Below, in pieces: positions 60,079 to 64,000 of a stretch of 64,000 bases of DNA; the stretch's first letter is position 1, and each line of letters begins with the position of its first letter. Source of the DNA: Paralichthys olivaceus (Eukaryota; Chordata; Actinopteri; Pleuronectiformes; Paralichthyidae); the NCBI RefSeq assembly GCF_024713975.1, contig NC_091096.1, forward strand, positions 712,001 to 776,000, in the 5' to 3' direction. Under the pieces are notes generated by a model, which searched no databases, was not told where the DNA came from, and saw only the letters and a list, made by a program, of their open reading frames with translations. A program made the position numbers and the translations under genes.

Positions 60079-62138
60079 AGACCATCACTGACTGTATATA
60101 AAGATGATCACTGACTGTATATAAAGACGATCACTGACTGTATATAAAGATGATCACTGACTGTATATAAAGATGATCACTGACTGTATATAAAGACACT
60201 GACTGTATATAAAGACCATCACTGACTGTATATAAAGATGATCACTGACTGTATATACAGACGATCACTGACTGTATATAAAGATGATCACTGACTGTAT
60301 ATACAGACGATCACTGACTGTATATAAAGATGATCACTGACTGTATATAAAGACCATCACTGACTGTATATAAAGATGATCACTGACTGTATATACAGAC
60401 CATCACTGACTGTATATAAAGATGATCACTGACTGTATATAAAGACCATCACTGACTGTATATAAAGACGATCACTGACTGTATATACAGACGATCACTG
60501 ACTGTATATAAAGATGATCACTGACTGTATATAAAGACGATCACTGACTGTATATAAAGACACTGACTGTATATTAAAATGATCACTGACTGTATATAAA
60601 GATGATCACTGACTGTATATAAAGACGATCACTGACTGTATATAAAGATGATCACTGACTGTATATAAAGACGATCACTGACTGTATATAAAGATGATCA
60701 CTGACTGTATATAAAGACGATCACTGACTGTATATAAAGATGATCACTGACTGTATATAAAGATGATCACTGACTGTATATAAAGACCATCACTGACTGT
60801 ATATAAAGATGATCACTGACTGTATATAAAGACCATCACTGACTGTATATAAAGACACTGACTGTATATAAAGACCATCACTGACTGTATATAAAGATGA
60901 TCACTGACTGTATATACAGACGATCACTGACTGTATATAAAGATGATCACTGACTGTATATAAAGACACTGACTGTATATAAAGACCATCACTGACTGTA
61001 TATAAAGATGATCACTGACTGTATATAAAGACCATCACTGACTGTATATAAAGACCATCACTGACTGTATATAAAGACGATCACTGACTGTATATACAGA
61101 CCATCACTGACTGTATATAAAGATGATCACTGACTGTATATAAAGATGATCACTGACTGTATATAAAGACCATCACTGACTGTATATAAAGACGATCACT
61201 GACTGTATATACAGACGATCACTGACTGTATATAAAGATGATCACTGACTGTATATAAAGACACTGACTGTATATAAAGACACTGACTGTATATTAAAAT
61301 GATCACTGACTGTATATAAAGATGATCACTGACTGTATATAAAGACGATCACTGACTGTATATAAAGATGATCACTGACTGTATATAAAGACGATCACTG
61401 ACTGTATATAAAGATGATCACTGACTGTATATAAAGACGATCACTGACTGTATATAAAGATGATCACTGACTGTATATAAAGACGATCACTGACTGTATA
61501 TAAAGACACTGACTGTATATAAAGACCATCACTGACTGTATATAAAGATGATCACTGACTGTATATAAAGACGATCACTGACTGTATATAAAGACACTGA
61601 CTGTATATTAAAATGATCACTGACTGTATATAAAGATGATCACTGACTGTATATAAAGACGATCACTGACTGTATATAAAGATGATCACTGACTGTATAT
61701 AAAGACCATCACTGACTGTATATAAAGATGATCACTGACTGTATATAAAGATGATCACTGACTGTATATAAAGACCATCACTGACTGTATATACAGACGA
61801 TCACTGACTGTATATAAAGACACTGACTGTATATAAAGACGATCACTCACTGTATATAAAGATGATCACTGACTGTATATAAAGATGATCACTGACTGTA
61901 TATAAAGACCATCACTGACTGTATATAAAGATGATCACTGACTGTATATAAAGACGATCACTGACTGTATATAAAGACACTGACTGTATATTAAAATGAT
62001 CACTGACTGTATATAAAGATGATCACTGACTGTATATAAAGACGATCACTGACTGTATATAAAGATGATCACTGACTGTATATAAAGACGATCACTGACT
62101 GTATATAAAGACCATCACTGACTGTATATAAAGACACT
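60079..62138. repeat. 2.06-kb satellite, 22-bp unit with TATATAAA
   Basis: Roughly 90 units (length divided by 22) built on CACTGACTGTATATAAAGA plus GATGAT, GACGAT or GACCAT linkers. Some shortened 14-bp units (AAAGACACTGACTG) occur. A rare variant, GTATATTAAAATGATC, recurs near 60570, 61290, 61600 and 61986, each time followed by the same order of linker variants, which shows higher-order block duplication. The array ends directly at the left edge of MITE-like copy 3. Confidence 0.97.
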
Positions 62139-62238
62139 GGGAGCTGTGGTATCGACGTCCCGACCAATCAGGAGCCAGTCTCATGCTTTTTGTCATATCA
62201 TCAAATTCTAACAAAGCTTTCAATGTTAACATGGAGGA

Positions 62239-62257
62239 GGGTTAGGGTTAGGGTTAG
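62239..62257 (+). repeat. Short interstitial telomere-like repeat (GGGTTA)3
   Basis: GGGTTAGGGTTAGGGTTAG inside MITE-like copy 3. It replaces the TTTATGATCTATACTGCAG-type sequence expected from copy 1. Confidence 0.8.
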
Positions 62258-62261
62258 CCAG

Positions 62262-62274
62262 CCACCAGGGGGCG
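62262..62274 (+). promoter_or_regulatory. CTCF-like motif (CCACCAGGGGGCG)
   Basis: Strong match to the CTCF core within MITE-like copy 3, about 130 bp from the satellite edge. Motif match only. Confidence 0.35.
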
Positions 62275-62330
62275 ATCAAGATGGTTTGGCTTGTTTCTTT
62301 AAATAGCTGTCATGTCGTCCATCTTTACAC

Positions 62331-63133
62331 ACAGCCTCCTGGCGAGGCCTTTCTCCAACAAGAGTACGATGTGTAACAGCATGTACACACTTTCCTTTTC
62401 TTAGCTTTTGGCATTTTGAGACGTTTCGGTATTTGGAATCTGATTTCACATCAAAGATGAAACCATCAGTCAGTGTGTGTGTGTTGGATTCACCTCAGGG
62501 CTTCTCTCCATGTGAACGCTGCATCTTTAATAAATCTTCTTTAGAGACACATCTCTCCCCACGGGGCCTGCGGGCTTATTAAGTAGAGATGTTCAACATG
62601 TAACCTGCAGGTTTTGGCTTTCTGGGATAGATTTGTCCACATTTTCTGCGTAAACTGATGATGCAGAGCGATGGACTGGACCAGGAACCCTCCACCTCCC
62701 CGTGCGTCCGTCCGTCCGTCGTGCAGCTGCAGCTGAGATTCCTCCACAGCTCGGAGACACTGTGCAGACAGAAGAGAAGGAGCTGGAGGAGTTTTCTTAG
62801 TGGGGGGGAGAAGTTTGCGTGCATCTAAAAATAATTTTAACTCACACCAACAATAATTCCAGAGGTGGGCGGGATCTACCTGGCCACAGGCAAGCTGACA
62901 ACACCTACTGTGAACATATTTAAACAGTGTGTGTGCAGAATGTAGCGGTAGAGAAGTGATGGAGAGACTTTCAGAGAGAGAAAGAGAAAACTGAAGAGTT
63001 TCACAGCTGATGAGACGAGAGAAGCAGATCAGACCGAACAGTTCAGGTCCAGAGCAGCAGAAGAAACAAAAACAGCCGAGAGGGTGAAAAGAAAGACGAG
63101 TGGGCGCGACGAGAAGATCCAGAAGCATCAGTC
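62331..63133. other. Upstream region of the 63-kb gene
   Basis: The purine-rich, frame-free stretch 62930-63133 (GAGAGAGAAAGAG and similar) looks like a 5' UTR. A long minus-strand frame at 62541-63128 is its shadow. No clear TATA or CpG island was seen. Confidence 0.35.
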
Positions 63134-63828
63134 ATGTCCTCGTCCTCCTCCTGCAGACCGGCCCCTGTGGCCCTGGGGCCTTTGGAGGCAACCACTAACC
63201 TCTCCACCTCCTCCACATCTTCCTCCACCTCCTCCTCCCTGCGTCCCTCTCCTCCACGGTCACGCCGGCCGCGCCGTGTCCTGTATCCGGCCTCCCGGAG
63301 CAGGAGGCCCCCGCTGAGGGAGGCCCCTGACCAGGCCCGCCGCTGGCTCCTGCTCCTCTCTGCACTCGTCTTCCTGCAGATCTACACCGAGGAGACGTAC
63401 ACCTGCACAGGTATGTCTGCACACACATTAACCACTTACAGGCTGACAGTGAACCGGACAGTGAAGCCAGCGTCCCCCAGAGCAGCCTGAGAACCAGTCT
63501 CCAGCAGCTGTGCAGAACCTTTGGAGAAATTAAAAGTGATATAATGCACCTTTAAGTTTGGGTTGAATACTAATTTCCGATCATCAGCGTTTTTCATTAC
63601 TTGATAAAAATGTAATAAAATTCCTGAAAGTTCTCAAGGTTAAACTTACCTGTGAGTTCTTCCGTCCTTGCAGAGCTCCAGAACCAGTGCCCAGACCTGG
63701 CGATGTGTCATCCCCAGGAAGGTGAGGGGAGCACAGGGGTAGATTGGGGGCGGACGGGGGAGGAGCCCTGGAGGGTCCAGACTGTGGGCGGAGCGTCAGA
63801 TGCTCAGGTGGAGTGCGTGGTGGCGTGA
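63134..63828 (+). CDS. Unrecognised Ser/Arg-rich single-pass membrane protein, 5' part
   Basis: Exon 1 (63134-63410) encodes 92 residues: a Ser/Thr-rich N-terminus (6 Ser in the first 7 residues, then a Ser/Thr run at 23-36), a basic Pro/Arg region (38-70) and a hydrophobic segment at 71-83 (WLLLLSALVFLQI) followed by YTEETYTCT. The positive-inside pattern suggests a type II membrane protein. Exon 2 starts at 63674 (CTTGCAG acceptor, phase 1) and encodes ELQNQCPDLAMCHPQE. It then either splices at 63721/63722 (GGAAG|gtgagg) and continues beyond the window, or reads on about 35 codons to TGA at 63826-63828. The end given here is the read-through version. I recognised no family; cysteine spacing after the membrane segment suggests an extracellular or lumenal domain. 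Confidence 0.5.
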
Positions 63829-64000
63829 TGGAGGCGGTGCCAGGAAACAGGAGTAGAAGAAGTATCAGACCGATGGTAAACTGATTCCAGAGCAGGATCT
63901 GCAAACTCTTTGTTTCACGCTCTCACACGACGTCCGAGTTACGATGATGAGGCTGGAACTGACGAGTCGGTTTAAATGACTCCATGATTCGCTTCCATCA

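Larger units (their letters stand above)
62130..62330. mobile_element. MITE-like element, copy 3, adjoining the satellite
   Basis: Shares CCAATCAGGAGCCAGTCTC, CATATCATCAAAT and CATGGAGGAGG with copy 2, and CCAGCCACCAGGGGGCGAT with the reverse of copy 1. It ends GTCATGTCGTCCATCTTTA, the inverted terminus. Its left terminus (CTGTATATAAAG) is the satellite's repeating unit. Confidence 0.65.

Noticed and set aside
62541-63128. 195-codon minus-strand frame upstream of the 63-kb gene
   Set aside because: It has cysteine/leucine-rich composition without a domain, lies antisense to a purine-rich presumed 5' UTR, and shows no splice partners or homology.
63584-63904. Minus-strand frame with a signal-peptide-like hydrophobic start
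   Set aside because: It begins without ATG just after an AG, then becomes a proline-rich stretch antisense to a better-supported plus-strand exon. Coincidence is more likely.

Overview
The window looks like euchromatic DNA of a ray-finned (teleost, probably percomorph) fish. Its genes are split by short GT-AG introns, microsatellites and minisatellites are dense, and there are degraded LINE copies with fish-type 3' tails, a GIMAP8-like immune GTPase and vertebrate actins. Exons below were joined by eye, using splice sites, matching phases and family motifs. No transcript evidence was available.

Layout. (1) 29-1813, minus strand: a five-exon gene for a small secreted SUEL/galactose-binding-lectin protein with a proline tail; it may run out of the window on the left. 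(2) 5541-11185, plus: a five-exon GIMAP8-like gene encoding about 1116 residues, with three degenerate AIG1 GTPase domains, one canonical one and a long charged coiled coil. (3) 11.9-17.3 kb: no convincing gene. (4) 17.3-36.6 kb: the main feature, three intact 375-residue actin genes. Copy A is on plus (19272-22053). Copies B (24950-27726) and C (31608-34398) are on minus. A and B are arms of a large inverted repeat around a 1.9-kb spacer; B and C are a tandem duplication whose junction is visible at about 31447/31448. The proteins are mainly cytoplasmic in type, but the seven coding introns sit at smooth-muscle-actin positions. B and C keep a perfect CArG box that A lacks, B has lost its distal promoter, and C has lost the ancestral poly(A) signal. 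LINE debris lies between B and C. (5) 37.2-41.3 kb: a minus-strand LINE remnant beside a 2.8-kb satellite. (6) 44602-45612, plus: a two-exon RING E3 ligase with a C-terminal membrane anchor (RNF183/RNF223-like). (7) 46-63 kb: gene-poor, with microsatellites, a tRNA-Cys-like gene, copies of an inverted-repeat (MITE-like) element, and a 2-kb satellite of a 22-bp TATATAAA-bearing unit that seems to have grown from one end of such a copy. (8) 63134 onward, plus: the start of an unrecognised serine/arginine-rich single-pass membrane protein.

There is no operon-style cooperation. The GIMAP and lectin genes suggest immune or defence-related neighbours. The actin trio is best read as a young gene amplification in which gene bodies stay alike while promoters and 3' ends diverge. 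No convincing retrovirus, LTR element or Polinton was seen.
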